Source: a virus. Taken from it: DNA of 46,318 nt. The position numbers were made by a program, and so were the translations under genes. The DNA lies in IMG/VR virus record IMGVR_UViG_3300042558_002277, positions 1 to 46,318 of that record; one strand, given 5' to 3'. Under the pieces are notes generated by a model. The model worked only from the letters and a program-made list of their open reading frames with translations. It searched no databases and was not told where the DNA came from. This document shows, in pieces, positions 7,679-16,108 of this stretch; the first letter of the stretch is position 1, and every line of letters begins with the position of its first letter.

Positions 7679-7925
7679 TTACCCACTGCCATGAACCGTC
7701 CTGATTCAGAACCATGTACTGAGGAGCGACACACTTAGTGACATCTACGGGTGCATCAGATGCCCACAGAGCAGGTGAAGCGGAGACGATGCGGATATCG
7801 CATAGTGGGGTGTCGTCACCGAAGTAACTGACGAATCCGAGGAGTAGACCTAGTGCTAAGCCTCCCCACACTGTTGTGCGAACGAGGCTACGGATGGTGT
7901 AGTAGATAGGGGCGTGTTTCTTCAT
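7671..7925 (-). CDS. Single-span membrane protein
   Basis: 84 aa. A basic N-terminus (MKKHAPIYYTIRSLVR) and a hydrophobic segment (VWGGLALGLLLGFVSYF, about 19-35) are followed by an outward-facing tail with two Cys. It is an anchored or secreted protein of unknown role. It is first in a four-gene operon (7925 to 7040) and appears leaderless. Confidence 0.65.
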   Translation of the reverse strand: MKKHAPIYYTIRSLVRTTVWGGLALGLLLGFVSYFGDDTPLCDIRIVSASPALWASDAPVDVTKCVAPQYMVLNQDGSWQWVSE

Positions 7926-7961
7926 GTGGATAAGTATTACACACGGGTGTATCCATGTCAA
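7926..7961 (-). promoter_or_regulatory. Box promoter, leaderless, for the 7925 operon
   Basis: On the minus strand: TTGACA (7961-7956), 16-nt spacer containing GGATACACCC, -10 TAATAC (7939-7934), then TTATCCAC and ATG. Confidence 0.75.
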
Positions 7962-7964
7962 GGA

Positions 7965-8585
7965 TTATCGGTAATTGACCTCAAAGCCCAAATCTGTGAG
8001 CCCCTTAGCCAGCAACTCCCGAAGCAGGTCGCCGTTGTAACCCATCTCCTCATGGTCAATCTCAATAGACAACGCACGATGCAGAGACATCGGGTATCGC
8101 CCATCACGCAAGACAGTCGCACCCTTATGTTGCAACGGGTCAGAGTACAGCACCCTACGGGGAGGCTCATACTTGTACGGAACCACCACAAACAGCAACT
8201 CATCTTCCTCCACATGGGTGAAAGCCAGACACTCCCTCACAAAGTCACAAGAGGGGGACGCAAACAACTGAGCCATGTCATTCCCCCGACTCTCATTAGG
8301 ATTCGTGGAACAGAAACCCTCAGCAACCATCGTGAAAGCAGTCGCATCCCAGCCTTGACGGAGGATGCAAGCCGCCTGAACCATCAACCCATACCTCTCG
8401 TCGTGGTCAGCCATCAGAAGCCCCGACAACTGAGCAACAGCAACCAGTTCGTCGTCGCACCAAGCCATCAGGCTGAAGGACAAATCCTCACCGATACCCT
8501 CTTGTTGGACGATGAGCGACTTTGCTATTTTAGAACTCTCGACAGCGAGTGCAACCTTGTCAAGTGTTTCGGGGTAGAAATCCAT
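7965..8585 (-). CDS. Unknown protein, 206 aa
   Basis: Starts MDFYPETLDKVALAVESSKI. An upstream in-frame ATG at 8642 would add 19 residues, and anything further upstream is the antisense of the Lys-rich gene. It has alternating hydrophobic strands and helices and several Cys (WCDDE, AACILRQ, GFCSTN, SPSCDF) but no zinc-like pairing. No family recognised. It converges with the 7671-7925 promoter. Confidence 0.65.
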   Translation of the reverse strand: MDFYPETLDKVALAVESSKIAKSLIVQQEGIGEDLSFSLMAWCDDELVAVAQLSGLLMADHDERYGLMVQAACILRQGWDATAFTMVAEGFCSTNPNESRGNDMAQLFASPSCDFVRECLAFTHVEEDELLFVVVPYKYEPPRRVLYSDPLQHKGATVLRDGRYPMSLHRALSIEIDHEEMGYNGDLLRELLAKGLTDLGFEVNYR

Positions 8586-8660
8586 GAAACTGTACGCTAC
8601 TAGAGAAATAACTGCTGATAGTGTAGAAATCTCAAGAAACATCGGACTAAGGTGAGACTC

Positions 8661-9017
8661 ATGGCAACAAAGAAACAACCAGCAAAGAAAACAGCAGCGA
8701 AGAAGCAGGTCGCAAAAAAGACGACTGCTAAGAAGTCTGCACCAAAGAAGAAGGCTGCGCCGAAGAAGAAGCCAGCATCCAAGGGTGAAACAACAAAGAA
8801 GTTGAAGACAAGCCCCGACACCAGCGCAACACTTGTTGATGCAGTGGTAGAGGCAGTCATCACAACTCCTGAAATCCAAGAGAAGATTGAGTTCGTTGAG
8901 GACAAGATTGAAGAAGCCAAGGACATCGCTGAAGAAGTTTCGTCACTCATTCGCATGAACGATGTGAAAACCGCACGCATCCGCAAGAAGATGCTCGCTT
9001 GGTTCCGCAAGAAATAG
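8661..9017 (+). CDS. Histone H1-like Lys/Ala-rich DNA-binding protein
   Basis: 118 aa. Residues 1-55 consist of KKxAAKK/KKPAPKK-type repeats, like histone H1, AlgP or the C-terminal tail of actinobacterial HU. Residues 60-100 are an acidic amphipathic helix region (TTPEIQEKIEFVEDKIEEAK) and the C-terminus is again basic (RIRKKMLAWFRKK). The Lys-rich region should bind DNA without specificity and could be a target of lysine acetylation. The ATG 8661 follows AAGGTGAG. The gene stands alone between two minus-strand blocks. Confidence 0.75.
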   Translation: MATKKQPAKKTAAKKQVAKKTTAKKSAPKKKAAPKKKPASKGETTKKLKTSPDTSATLVDAVVEAVITTPEIQEKIEFVEDKIEEAKDIAEEVSSLIRMNDVKTARIRKKMLAWFRKK

Positions 9018-9027
9018 CGGAGTTGTT

Positions 9028-9834
9028 CTAGAAGTCTGCGTGAGACTCTAGAAAATCAATCAGTTTAGATGGTGTGGTGTCGCCAGCGATACCCGCATCG
9101 GAACGCAACCAGCGAAGAAAGTCGTACCAACGGCGTTGCTGTTCAGGTGAATCAAACACAAGTGAGTATTGAACAACTGCTTTGGACGAACCGCTCATCC
9201 CCCCAGATGTAGAACCCTGAGTCACGAGTGATTTCGTGTCAGAGTCTTTCGGGGCCTCAAGACGAACCTCGCCCTCGGAGTCCCGCGTTGTGACAGGAGA
9301 AGAGTTTGACTGCGAAGGAAGAGATGGCGGACGCACAGGTGCTTCGTCATCCAGGAGTTGAATGATTGGCTGCTCGTAAACTCCAGGTGTTGCAAGTGCG
9401 CTTGTTTCAGTGGACAAATCAAGCATTGCTAACTCAAACTCGTCCCATTGCAACTCTTCCAGCAGGTCGCCGTAGTCATCAATGATTGTTCCAAGTGCGT
9501 CAGCAAGCAGTGAGTCATCAGTGTGACCCAACTCGTTTGTGCGGTTATCAGCGATTGCGAAAGCCATTGCACGGGCATCATCAACATCCATTGGTACCAC
9601 AGCGATGTGTGACCATCCAAGTCGTTGAGCCGCTTGGAACTGGTGGTTTCCTGCAATAACAGTCATTGTCCCATCATCGTTCGGGCGAACAACGATTGGT
9701 TTAACTTGTCCGAACTCGTCGTAGGAGGCGCAGATGGCATCAATGTTGCCGATGCGGGGATTGCCGACCAGAGTGCGAAGATTCTCTAGCGGGGCTGCTA
9801 GATGCTCAATTGATGAATGGATTTTGTGACTCAT
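9028..9834 (-). CDS. ParB/Srx-fold nuclease-domain protein
   Basis: 268 aa. The N-terminal ~120 residues carry a ParB-like domain: NLRTLVGNPRIGNIDAICAS, GQVKPIVVRPNDDG and VIAGNHQFQAAQRLG (the counterpart of GHRR..A...LG), then DDARAMAFAIADNR. The remainder is a Pro/Ser/Glu-rich linker and a C-terminal helical domain (QQRRWYDFLRWLRSD). Phage members are often nucleases or ATPase-like DNA-binding proteins rather than partition factors, and no ParA is present here. It is last in the 15.5-9.0 kb replication operon; its ATG overlaps the previous TAA by one base. Confidence 0.8.
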   Translation of the reverse strand: MSHKIHSSIEHLAAPLENLRTLVGNPRIGNIDAICASYDEFGQVKPIVVRPNDDGTMTVIAGNHQFQAAQRLGWSHIAVVPMDVDDARAMAFAIADNRTNELGHTDDSLLADALGTIIDDYGDLLEELQWDEFELAMLDLSTETSALATPGVYEQPIIQLLDDEAPVRPPSLPSQSNSSPVTTRDSEGEVRLEAPKDSDTKSLVTQGSTSGGMSGSSKAVVQYSLVFDSPEQQRRWYDFLRWLRSDAGIAGDTTPSKLIDFLESHADF

Positions 9835-10184
9835 TAGTGGTGTCCAATCTGGGTTCTGACATTCGCATTCAGTGTGCGGAGTGCATCAATGGATGTACGC
9901 AAAGAGATTAGTTTCTCTCGCTTTGCTTTCACGAGTGCTTCAGAGATTTTGTAGTCATACGACTCATCTGACAGTTTGTAGTCAGCCCATGCTTCTCGCT
10001 CACGGATAGACCCCTTGGCAGACAGGTATTCCTTAGCCCAGTTGGACTTGTAAAGGGCTTCTTTCTTGGCAGAGTCCTCTGCAAGTTGCTCAAACGCTTC
10101 GGTGTGTTCTTCCAACAGTTCCATAAGTCGCATAATTTCTGATTCGACTTCCACCTGCGAGATGGGTGCATTTCTTTTATTCAC
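9834..10184 (-). CDS. Coiled-coil protein, 116 aa
   Basis: Almost entirely charged helix: VESEIMRLMELLEEHTEAFE, then repeated K/E-rich heptads to about residue 95. Proteins of this type lie beside recombination or replication genes in many actinophages, where they have no assigned role. It starts 2 nt after the RuvC-like gene. Confidence 0.65.
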   Translation of the reverse strand: MNKRNAPISQVEVESEIMRLMELLEEHTEAFEQLAEDSAKKEALYKSNWAKEYLSAKGSIREREAWADYKLSDESYDYKISEALVKAKREKLISLRTSIDALRTLNANVRTQIGHH

Positions 10185-10186
10185 GG

Positions 10187-10699
10187 CTATCTTTCTAGCG
10201 CAGACCAGTCCACTTTGTCAAGTGCTGTAATTTGTTCTTTTGTCCATGTGAACTCAGTAAAACCGAGTTTAGTAAGAGCCATCTGCTCCAAAACCCAAGC
10301 ATCGCATTCATCATTCCCGCCAGCACCAGCAAAGATGCGTCCAGTCTTAGCGGAGATTGCAGAAATAACTTCGCCTTTTGATGCGTTTCCTCGGCCCGTC
10401 GCAAACTTAGCGCGCGATGTTGGCGGGACTTCTACGAAGGGGATGCCCATGTCAAACAGCAGCACACGAACAACTCCTCCGAGTTCACCGATGCTGTGGG
10501 CCTGAGAATTCTTTGAGCCAAACGAGTAACCCTCGATGACCGCATGTGTAACTTGACAATCCAAAAAGATTTCAGTAAACTGACTTCGTAAATCAGCGAG
10601 CCGTTCCACGCCCTTTTTCTTACACGAAACGACACGGGTAGAACCAGCAATGGATACACCCGAAGATGTTAGAGACAAATCAAGTCCAACAAGTTTCAT
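10187..10699 (-). CDS. RuvC-like Holliday junction resolvase
   Basis: 170 aa, RNase H fold. The first catalytic Asp7 is in VGLDLSLTSSGVSI, Glu56 is in HAVIEGYSFG, and the C-terminal acidic cluster is NDECDAW (129-135). Conserved AHSIGELGGVVR corresponds to the GxxxGxxR segment of RuvC. It would cleave four-way junctions before packaging. The ATG 10699 overlaps the preceding TAA by one base; an upstream start at 10711 would extend into the HNH gene. Confidence 0.82.
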   Translation of the reverse strand: MKLVGLDLSLTSSGVSIAGSTRVVSCKKKGVERLADLRSQFTEIFLDCQVTHAVIEGYSFGSKNSQAHSIGELGGVVRVLLFDMGIPFVEVPPTSRAKFATGRGNASKGEVISAISAKTGRIFAGAGGNDECDAWVLEQMALTKLGFTEFTWTKEQITALDKVDWSALER

Positions 10700-11001
10700 T
10701 ATTCGTCCCATGCGTGCTTGGCTAAACCTAAATCAAAAGCAAGTTGCGGGTAATTACCGATACGGGTGTGGCACCTTCTACAGACACACATGAGATTGCC
10801 CTCATCTAAGATAGACCCTCCCTGTGAACGGCGTACAAGTTCGTGGACATCAACAGAGCGATTGCGCACATAAGTGACAAGTTCATCATGTTCAGCAAAG
10901 ACTGGACACGCCTCGCAATAAGGTCTTTCACCCAGAAGTTTCTCAACAAGCGGACGACGAAGTTTGTACTCCGCCTCCTTCTTCTTAGAGCGATGCTTCA
11001 T
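10699..11001 (-). CDS. HNH endonuclease
   Basis: 100 aa. Zinc-binding Cys pairs CEAC (about 29-32) and CRRC flank the core DVHELVRRSQGGSILDEGNL then MCVCRRCHTRIG, a canonical HNH/beta-beta-alpha-metal arrangement (H...N...H). It could nick DNA at packaging or act as a free-standing nuclease. The start overlaps the upstream gene (ATGA). Confidence 0.85.
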   Translation of the reverse strand: MKHRSKKKEAEYKLRRPLVEKLLGERPYCEACPVFAEHDELVTYVRNRSVDVHELVRRSQGGSILDEGNLMCVCRRCHTRIGNYPQLAFDLGLAKHAWDE

Positions 11002-11369
11002 CCGCCTCGTTCAGCGCGGGGCTTCTTCTTGTCGTGAATCCACTTCTCGCCGCACTGCAAGCAGGTTGTTGCCCACGGAAAGAAACGCTTCATGTTTGAT
11101 GGGTGAGAACAGTCAAGAATGTCTCCAACAGCAGAGTTCACCGCATCACGGATAAACTCAGCCATAGAAACGCCTTTTTTCTCTGCGGCTGCTTTCCAAC
11201 GAAGATGGTCATTCTCTGTGGCACGCAAAAGTACTTGCTTTCCAGCAGTTTCGCCCTCGGCTGCACCAGTCTTTGGCTTGCGGGTAGGACGGATGCTTTT
11301 CGCAACATCGTCCATCGCCATCTCTAAGTTATCTTCTACTACGAAATCTTCGTCATTCATTTGATTCAA
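10998..11369 (-). CDS. Ribbon-helix-helix-like protein with C-terminal Cys motif
   Basis: 123 aa. An acidic N-terminus is followed by QVLLRATENDHLRWKAAAEK and KGVSMAEFIRDAVNSAV (about 46-82), the strand-helix-helix pattern of RHH regulators. The C-terminus has CSHP...CLQCGEKW, a possible zinc site. It may regulate the operon. The start may be ATG 11369 or 11360; the latter overlaps the upstream gene by only 8 nt. Confidence 0.65.
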   Translation of the reverse strand: MNQMNDEDFVVEDNLEMAMDDVAKSIRPTRKPKTGAAEGETAGKQVLLRATENDHLRWKAAAEKKGVSMAEFIRDAVNSAVGDILDCSHPSNMKRFFPWATTCLQCGEKWIHDKKKPRAERGG

Positions 11370-11988
11370 CCACCTCTGCGTCTACAATGTCTGACTCTAC
11401 TCTACTTTGCTCCAACTGCGGAGCAGTCCCGAGAAGTTGATTAATCGTTGCTGGCGGCAGCACACCAGAGTTGCCCATAATTTCCAGCAACTTCTTGACT
11501 TCAGTTTCTGGGTCGAACGCGTGAACATCGATTGCTTTGTTGTTTGCACCAGCCAATGTTGCACGAATCGGCTCGTCAGTACCAGCGATATCCATCTGAA
11601 CATTGATATTCGTCTGCTCCATGCCAAGTAACTTGGAACGCCTGTCCATAATGGACAATGCGGTTTGCACAGCCTTCATGTCAGGCTCCACGGTCACCTC
11701 AGTCCCATCGTCCATTCGCACCTTACGATGCTGCGTCAGAGGCCAAATTGACTGTTGCAGAGCATCAAGTCGTTCAAGTTCCATACGAAGAACTTCTGGG
11801 TAAGCCATCAGTGCTTCTGAGTTCATACGCTGAAGTTGACGCCGCACGGCGGTCCCCACAGCAGCGGTTGTCATGCCGAAACGACGGGCGATTTCATTGT
11901 TCGGGACTCCTGCCTGTCGCATCTTAAAGATACGCAAGTCTCGGTCAGCGAGGAACTCTCGCGTTAACCCTTGGTTTGAGTTGCTCAT
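11353..11988 (-). CDS. Helix-turn-helix protein, terminase-small-subunit-like
   Basis: 211 aa. N-terminal HTH: RIFKMRQAGVPNNEIARRFG then MTTAAVGTAVRRQLQ (about 19-53). It is followed by EVLRMELERLDALQQSIWPL and a KAVQTALSIMDRRSKLLGME helix, which closely resembles the layout of phage small terminase/HTH proteins. No large terminase is in the window, so a replication or regulatory role is equally possible. It starts by an ATGA overlap with the primase-helicase gene. Confidence 0.65.
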   Translation of the reverse strand: MSNSNQGLTREFLADRDLRIFKMRQAGVPNNEIARRFGMTTAAVGTAVRRQLQRMNSEALMAYPEVLRMELERLDALQQSIWPLTQHRKVRMDDGTEVTVEPDMKAVQTALSIMDRRSKLLGMEQTNINVQMDIAGTDEPIRATLAGANNKAIDVHAFDPETEVKKLLEIMGNSGVLPPATINQLLGTAPQLEQSRVESDIVDAEVVESNE

Positions 11989-13769
11989 TCGTCTACCTTC
12001 ATGAACTCTAAGACCTCAAATGGGAAAACTTTTCCTCTACGCATCTTCGTTGGGAACTTTCGTCTGTCTCGTGCGCCTCGGAAATGGGACACATTGTAGA
12101 CAAAACCTTCCGTAGATGTTGGGTCTGGTGTCAATGATAGACCGAACTCGGGCCAGCGAGACCAAACTGCTGAACCGAACGGACGCAAATCCCTGGAACC
12201 CATTGACGAGCCAAGTGGAGCGTGATGCTCAAGCCACATCGCACACCCATAGGTGTCCCGCAATCCATCCAGATACTTAGCAACCTCAATCGCAATCGAC
12301 TCAGAGGTCCGTCCGCCTGGGTCTACGAATGCTTTGTACAAAGGACCCATCACAAGTAACTGCGGTTTTGATTCCTCAATCGCTTTCTCTAACACAGCAC
12401 GGTCAGACATTTTAAGTAAATCTAAACCAGCAGGTTTGATGAGCAGTTCAGCGTGGACAGTAGATGAATGTCCCAATCGCTTGGCTGCATTCATGATGTT
12501 GCGTGATGTGCGACGGATGATTCGTTCAGGGTTCTCCAAGTCCACAGTCAATGTACGGACAGGTTCCATCTTTGACATAGTGAACGGGTTGATACCAGCA
12601 CTTGCACAAATGGCAACTTGTCGTGCCAGCATCGTTTTACCAACACCTTCGGCTGCAACAACAATAACTCGTTCTTGCTTCTCAATCACACCAGGAATTA
12701 CCCAGTCGTATGAGTCGTCGTCTGCTTCTTCCAAGAAATCTTCCCAGTGAACAAGCCGCCCGATGTCAGTTGCTGCTCCACGAGTGAATGAGTTGAGCAG
12801 AATGCCAGCACGGTTGATGCGGGACTCTTCAGAGAGGTCATCACGATGGAGGAGTTTGGTGAGTCCAGAGAGAAGTTCGTCCATGTGCGACGATTCTTCA
12901 GTTTCTTCTGTTTCTTCGGGTGCTTCTTCCAGTTCATCTGGGTCGGTAGGAATCAGTTCATCTACCACTTCGGAGTAAGCCCTAATGTCTACTACGGAAC
13001 GACCATCTTCATACAAATCTGTAACATCTTTGTATCCATCAGGCGGTATTACAATACTAACACTACAGCCAGCCTTTGTCAAGTTTTCTGCAACATTCAA
13101 TGCGTGCTTACGCCCAGGTTCATCATTGTCTGCACAAACAATTACTTTTGCGCCAGCCAAAGTTTCGGTGTGCATCTCAGTCCAATTTCCAGCACCGTTC
13201 GGCATGGTTGTTGCTTCGTATCCAGCATCAACGAGAGTGTCAACATCTTTTTCGCCCTCAACAACCCAGATTGGAGAGTTGTTCGCAACAGCATTCGCAA
13301 TCTGCGGGAGTCGGTAAAGAACACGCGGGACTTCTCCCAACTGGTACGACCAGCCGCCGTTGCCATCAGGTTTGCGCTGACGGAAAGTTTTCTTCCCGTT
13401 TTCATCAACAAAGCGTTGCTTCTGGAACAAGAGTTCGCCAAGAGCATCTCGGTAATCATATGTTGCGATTAGAGATAAACTTTTAGACAACTTTTCGGAT
13501 GTAACTTTCACTTGCGAAGGTTCTGCATCCTTTTTGGGGAACAAATCCTGCTTCTTTATTTTCATTGCATCGCAAATCTCATCAAGTGAACAACCGCCAC
13601 CTCGATGGCAAGTTGCAAGTACACGACCATCATTGCCTTGTCCGATGCTGAGCGACGGGTTCATGTCGTCGTTGCGACACGGGCATCTGGCGTACCAGTT
13701 AGTCCCGCTTTTCTTTACGCCTTCCAGTTTGGAGAGGAATTCAGCAATCTGTGGCGATGCGTAGGTCAT
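11985..13769 (-). CDS. DNA primase with RepA/DnaB-type ATPase domain
   Basis: 594 aa, three parts. A CHC2-type zinc domain contains C29, C31, C54 and C60. A TOPRIM domain has EGEKD (171-175) and ADNDEPG (213-219). After a Glu/Thr-rich acidic linker (about 270-295) comes an ATPase with Walker A AAEGVGKT (372-379) and later LLVMGPLYKA and WLEHHAPLG motifs like those of RepA-family hexameric helicases. It should lay primers and probably unwind the fork. It is the central gene of the operon, coupled on both sides by ATGA overlaps. Confidence 0.88.
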   Translation of the reverse strand: MTYASPQIAEFLSKLEGVKKSGTNWYARCPCRNDDMNPSLSIGQGNDGRVLATCHRGGGCSLDEICDAMKIKKQDLFPKKDAEPSQVKVTSEKLSKSLSLIATYDYRDALGELLFQKQRFVDENGKKTFRQRKPDGNGGWSYQLGEVPRVLYRLPQIANAVANNSPIWVVEGEKDVDTLVDAGYEATTMPNGAGNWTEMHTETLAGAKVIVCADNDEPGRKHALNVAENLTKAGCSVSIVIPPDGYKDVTDLYEDGRSVVDIRAYSEVVDELIPTDPDELEEAPEETEETEESSHMDELLSGLTKLLHRDDLSEESRINRAGILLNSFTRGAATDIGRLVHWEDFLEEADDDSYDWVIPGVIEKQERVIVVAAEGVGKTMLARQVAICASAGINPFTMSKMEPVRTLTVDLENPERIIRRTSRNIMNAAKRLGHSSTVHAELLIKPAGLDLLKMSDRAVLEKAIEESKPQLLVMGPLYKAFVDPGGRTSESIAIEVAKYLDGLRDTYGCAMWLEHHAPLGSSMGSRDLRPFGSAVWSRWPEFGLSLTPDPTSTEGFVYNVSHFRGARDRRKFPTKMRRGKVFPFEVLEFMKVDE

Positions 13770-14452
13770 GGGCAGACCTTACCGAACTCCACCCATGCTT
13801 TCCAAGTTTCTGGCATTTGTTCAGCGAATAACTTTTCTACTGCGTCTGCAAACTCACGAATTTCACGCTGTGCGTTCGGGTCGGTGCGTAAAGCGAGAAA
13901 GTTCATCAAAGACCTTGCGTTTACTGTCCAATAAAACTGTGTATACATAGAAACAGGAAGAACCATGCGGGCAACTTCCTTCGCTACACCTGACTGAACA
14001 AGATGTGCGTATGTTTCGTATGCTTTTTCATTTACGGAAGCAATCATCTCGACTGTGCTTTTCGCCAATTTTTCATCAACTGGTTCAAATGTGTATGCGC
14101 CTGGCTTTCCGACCTGGGTGCGGATTGCTGACTCGTCTGGGGTGAAGAATTCGTTCGGGACTTCTGAGTACCGTGCAGAGAACTCGTTGAAGGAACCGAT
14201 GCGATGACGGAACCATTCTCGTGCTACAAACACTGGGCACTTGACATGAAAACGAAATGCGTTATGTTCAAACGGTGTTCCGTGATGTTCACGCATTAAA
14301 AACTTAATAAGTCCTTTGTCTGCGCCAGTTAATTCGCCATGAAGTTCGCTTTGTTTTGCAAAACTTACTCGTGCTGAGTTGATAACTGATTCGTCGTCCG
14401 CCATTGATGCGTCCAGACGGACAAAGCCGTCGCTGATGTTTAGTTGGTTCAT
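13766..14452 (-). CDS. thyX: Flavin-dependent thymidylate synthase ThyX
   Basis: 228 aa. The diagnostic ThyX motif RHRxxSxNExSxRY is present as RHRIGSFNEFSARY (82-95). It makes dTMP from dUMP using methylene-tetrahydrofolate and FADH2, independently of host ThyA. LPVSMYTQFYWTVNARSLMN then FLALR is the conserved C-terminal active-site helix. Full length for the family. It is coupled to the WhiB gene and primase gene by ATGA overlaps, consistent with nucleotide supply for replication. Confidence 0.95.
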   Translation of the reverse strand: MNQLNISDGFVRLDASMADDESVINSARVSFAKQSELHGELTGADKGLIKFLMREHHGTPFEHNAFRFHVKCPVFVAREWFRHRIGSFNEFSARYSEVPNEFFTPDESAIRTQVGKPGAYTFEPVDEKLAKSTVEMIASVNEKAYETYAHLVQSGVAKEVARMVLPVSMYTQFYWTVNARSLMNFLALRTDPNAQREIREFADAVEKLFAEQMPETWKAWVEFGKVCP

Positions 14453-14772
14453 ACGGAGTCCCGCTCTTTGTCTAATCGGCGTGATGCACGCCTTGTTGAG
14501 TTGCTAATAGATGAAAGTGCTTCGGCAGTTAAATGAATATTTCTGCGTCGGCGTTCTAGTTCTCGTTCGGATTCTCGCAATCCGCCCCATATTCCATGAG
14601 TTTCGTTTGGTAATGAATACATCAAACACGCATTACGAACTGCGCATTGGTTGCAAATCTTTACTGCGGTTCGCCCGTTTCTGATTGCTGTAACGCTTTT
14701 GTCTGGATACCACCAGTCTGTGGGGTAATCCCGACACGCACCTTTTTCAGCATCAAAAGTAATTTCTGGCAT
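14449..14772 (-). CDS. WhiB-like Fe-S transcription regulator 1
   Basis: 107 aa. Four Cys at 13, 40, 43 and 49 (C..CxxCxxxxxC) bind a [4Fe-4S] cluster, followed by GIWGG (60-64) and a basic C-terminus (LERRRRN) for DNA contact. WhiB proteins are confined to actinobacteria and their phages and act through region 4 of the primary sigma factor. It may redirect host or phage promoters. Confidence 0.93.
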   Translation of the reverse strand: MPEITFDAEKGACRDYPTDWWYPDKSVTAIRNGRTAVKICNQCAVRNACLMYSLPNETHGIWGGLRESERELERRRRNIHLTAEALSSISNSTRRASRRLDKERDSV

Positions 14773-14819
14773 TGCTCTCCCCGTGTTGCGTGAAGCCTAC
14801 ACGGTAAGAGAGTCAATAG

Positions 14820-15281
14820 TCAAACTGCTTTTCTGTCAGCCTTTGGGTCACGAATTTCGTAAAGCCCACGCTTCAGTTTGCGGAAAAGGTCAGGTCGGTC
14901 TCCGATGAACTTGAGTGCTGTCGGATATGAAATCTCACCAATCTCCATGATTGTGTTTGCAGTTATCTGCTCAAAAACATGCTCTTGTGTCCAGTCAATG
15001 ATTGACTGATACTTGTCAGTGCGCTTTTGGCGCTTAGAGAAAATCTCTGACTCCTCAGGTAGTTCGCTCAGATAGAAACCCCATACACGCCTGTCAATAG
15101 AGTAAGTCCTAAAGACCTCTGTTGGTGTCGTGGATGGATTAGAAAGAAGTGCATAGCCAGCACGGAGTCGTTCCCCTGCAAGGTATTGCTCCTCTGTTGG
15201 TACTTCCGATGGGTTACCGTACTCGTCAATGAGTGCGGTAATCGTTTCCTTGTATATGCGTGAGATTACTTCTGTATTCAC
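14820..15281 (-). CDS. Unknown protein, 153 aa
   Basis: Helical, charged protein (MNTEVISRIYKETITALIDE...) with a C-terminal basic section (LFRKLKRGLYEIRDPKADRK). NTIMEIGEISYPTALKFIGD reads like a winged-helix or HTH recognition region, so DNA binding is possible but unproven. The ATG overlaps the previous gene's TGA. Second gene of the replication operon. Confidence 0.6.
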   Translation of the reverse strand: MNTEVISRIYKETITALIDEYGNPSEVPTEEQYLAGERLRAGYALLSNPSTTPTEVFRTYSIDRRVWGFYLSELPEESEIFSKRQKRTDKYQSIIDWTQEHVFEQITANTIMEIGEISYPTALKFIGDRPDLFRKLKRGLYEIRDPKADRKAV

Positions 15282-15541
15282 TTGACCTCTCCTGTTACCT
15301 TTGCTTCATACTGCTCTGCCTTGTAGCGGTGATATGTAGCGAGCGTTGCGTTTGCACGCTCAATGAAGCCGTTGATGTTCTTTGCGAGACGAGCGAACTC
15401 TTGGTTCTCCATGACTCGCTCAATCTCAAGGACATTCCCTTGATTGTTGTCAATGCGCTGACCTAACTCTAAGAGGTAGTCAGCCAGCATCTTCATATCT
15501 TCGGTTGCGTCGTTGATAATGAACTTGTGGTTGTTTTCCAT
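15278..15541 (-). CDS. Unknown protein, 87 aa, first gene of the replication operon
   Basis: Acidic helical protein (MENNHKFIINDATEDMKMLA...). Its start follows a strong AAGGAGGA site 9 nt upstream and a box promoter, and eleven genes follow with hardly any gap down to 9028. No family recognised. Confidence 0.6.
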   Translation of the reverse strand: MENNHKFIINDATEDMKMLADYLLELGQRIDNNQGNVLEIERVMENQEFARLAKNINGFIERANATLATYHRYKAEQYEAKVTGEVK

Positions 15542-15603
15542 GTTTAGTAGTCCTCCTTGTGAACCATTGAGATAACTTTATCAGAAGGGTGTGTCAAAAG
15601 CAA
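15542..15603 (-). promoter_or_regulatory. Box promoter of the replication operon
   Basis: Minus strand: -35 TTGCTT, 17-nt spacer TTGACACACCCTTCTGA, -10 TAAAGT (15580-15575), then a leader with AAGGAGGACTACTAAAC before the ATG. It is the only promoter seen for 15541 to 9028. The leader has a reduced ACTACTA version of the leader word. Confidence 0.7.
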
Positions 15604-15604
15604 A

Positions 15605-16042
15605 TCATTCATCGCCCATGTGTGCAAGACGCTTGGCTGTAGACAAATCCATGAACACCATCACATAGCGTGCTTGCAAATCGCCCGAATCATCAACTTC
15701 TGAAACAACCTCAACCGCTTCTGGGGACAGCCCCAGAGCCAGGACTAAGCCAGCCCGCAACCGTCCCGCATCCACCTCATACTCAGCATCAGCGTCGTAC
15801 CACGGTTCCTCTAGCGGGACTTCAGCGTAAGTCTCCCGCACAGCCAGAGATGCAAGTTCTTCGGCTTTCTCCTCCGCCACAACACACCACGAGCAGGCAA
15901 TCTTTGGCGCACTCGATGGTCGCTTCCGTACCTCGGTGTGTCCGCAGGTCAGTCGGTGTCGGTACTCAACTTTGCCCCACTCGCCAGTTCGGTCGATGGA
16001 GAGGATGTCTTGCTGTGGTGCTTTTTTGAGGTTGATATCCAT
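15605..16042 (-). CDS. Unknown protein with N-terminal Cys pair
   Basis: 145 aa. Residues 27-52 contain RLTCGHTEVRK...IACSWC, a possible zinc site (C-x-H...C-x-x-C). The rest is acidic (EVPLEEPWYDADAEYEV) with an AGLVLALGLSPEAVEVV helix. No family recognised. Its 5' end is divergent from the 16109 promoter, with shared DNA. Confidence 0.6.
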   Translation of the reverse strand: MDINLKKAPQQDILSIDRTGEWGKVEYRHRLTCGHTEVRKRPSSAPKIACSWCVVAEEKAEELASLAVRETYAEVPLEEPWYDADAEYEVDAGRLRAGLVLALGLSPEAVEVVSEVDDSGDLQARYVMVFMDLSTAKRLAHMGDE

Positions 16043-16046
16043 AAAC

Positions 16047-16108
16047 TTGACTTTGATACACCCATGTTGTAAGATGTTCTACATAACCTACTAGATGAAA
16101 GGAACATC
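16047..16108 (+). promoter_or_regulatory. Box promoter for 16109
   Basis: TTGACT (16047-16052), spacer TTGATACACCCATGTTG, -10 TAAGAT (16070-16075). The leader has AACCTACTAGA then GAAAGGA. Confidence 0.85.

Noticed and set aside
8586-8879. N-terminal extension of the 7965-8585 gene to 8879
   Set aside because: The extension is Cys/Leu-rich antisense of the Lys/Ala-repeat gene; internal starts at 8585 or 8642 are more natural.
9028-9834. Partition ParB
   Set aside because: Only the ParB/Srx nuclease-like domain is visible, no ParA gene and no parS-like palindrome; called only as ParB-like.
12846-13472. 208-aa + strand ORF opposite the primase-helicase
   Set aside because: Phe/Cys-rich shadow of the primase gene with no start signals.
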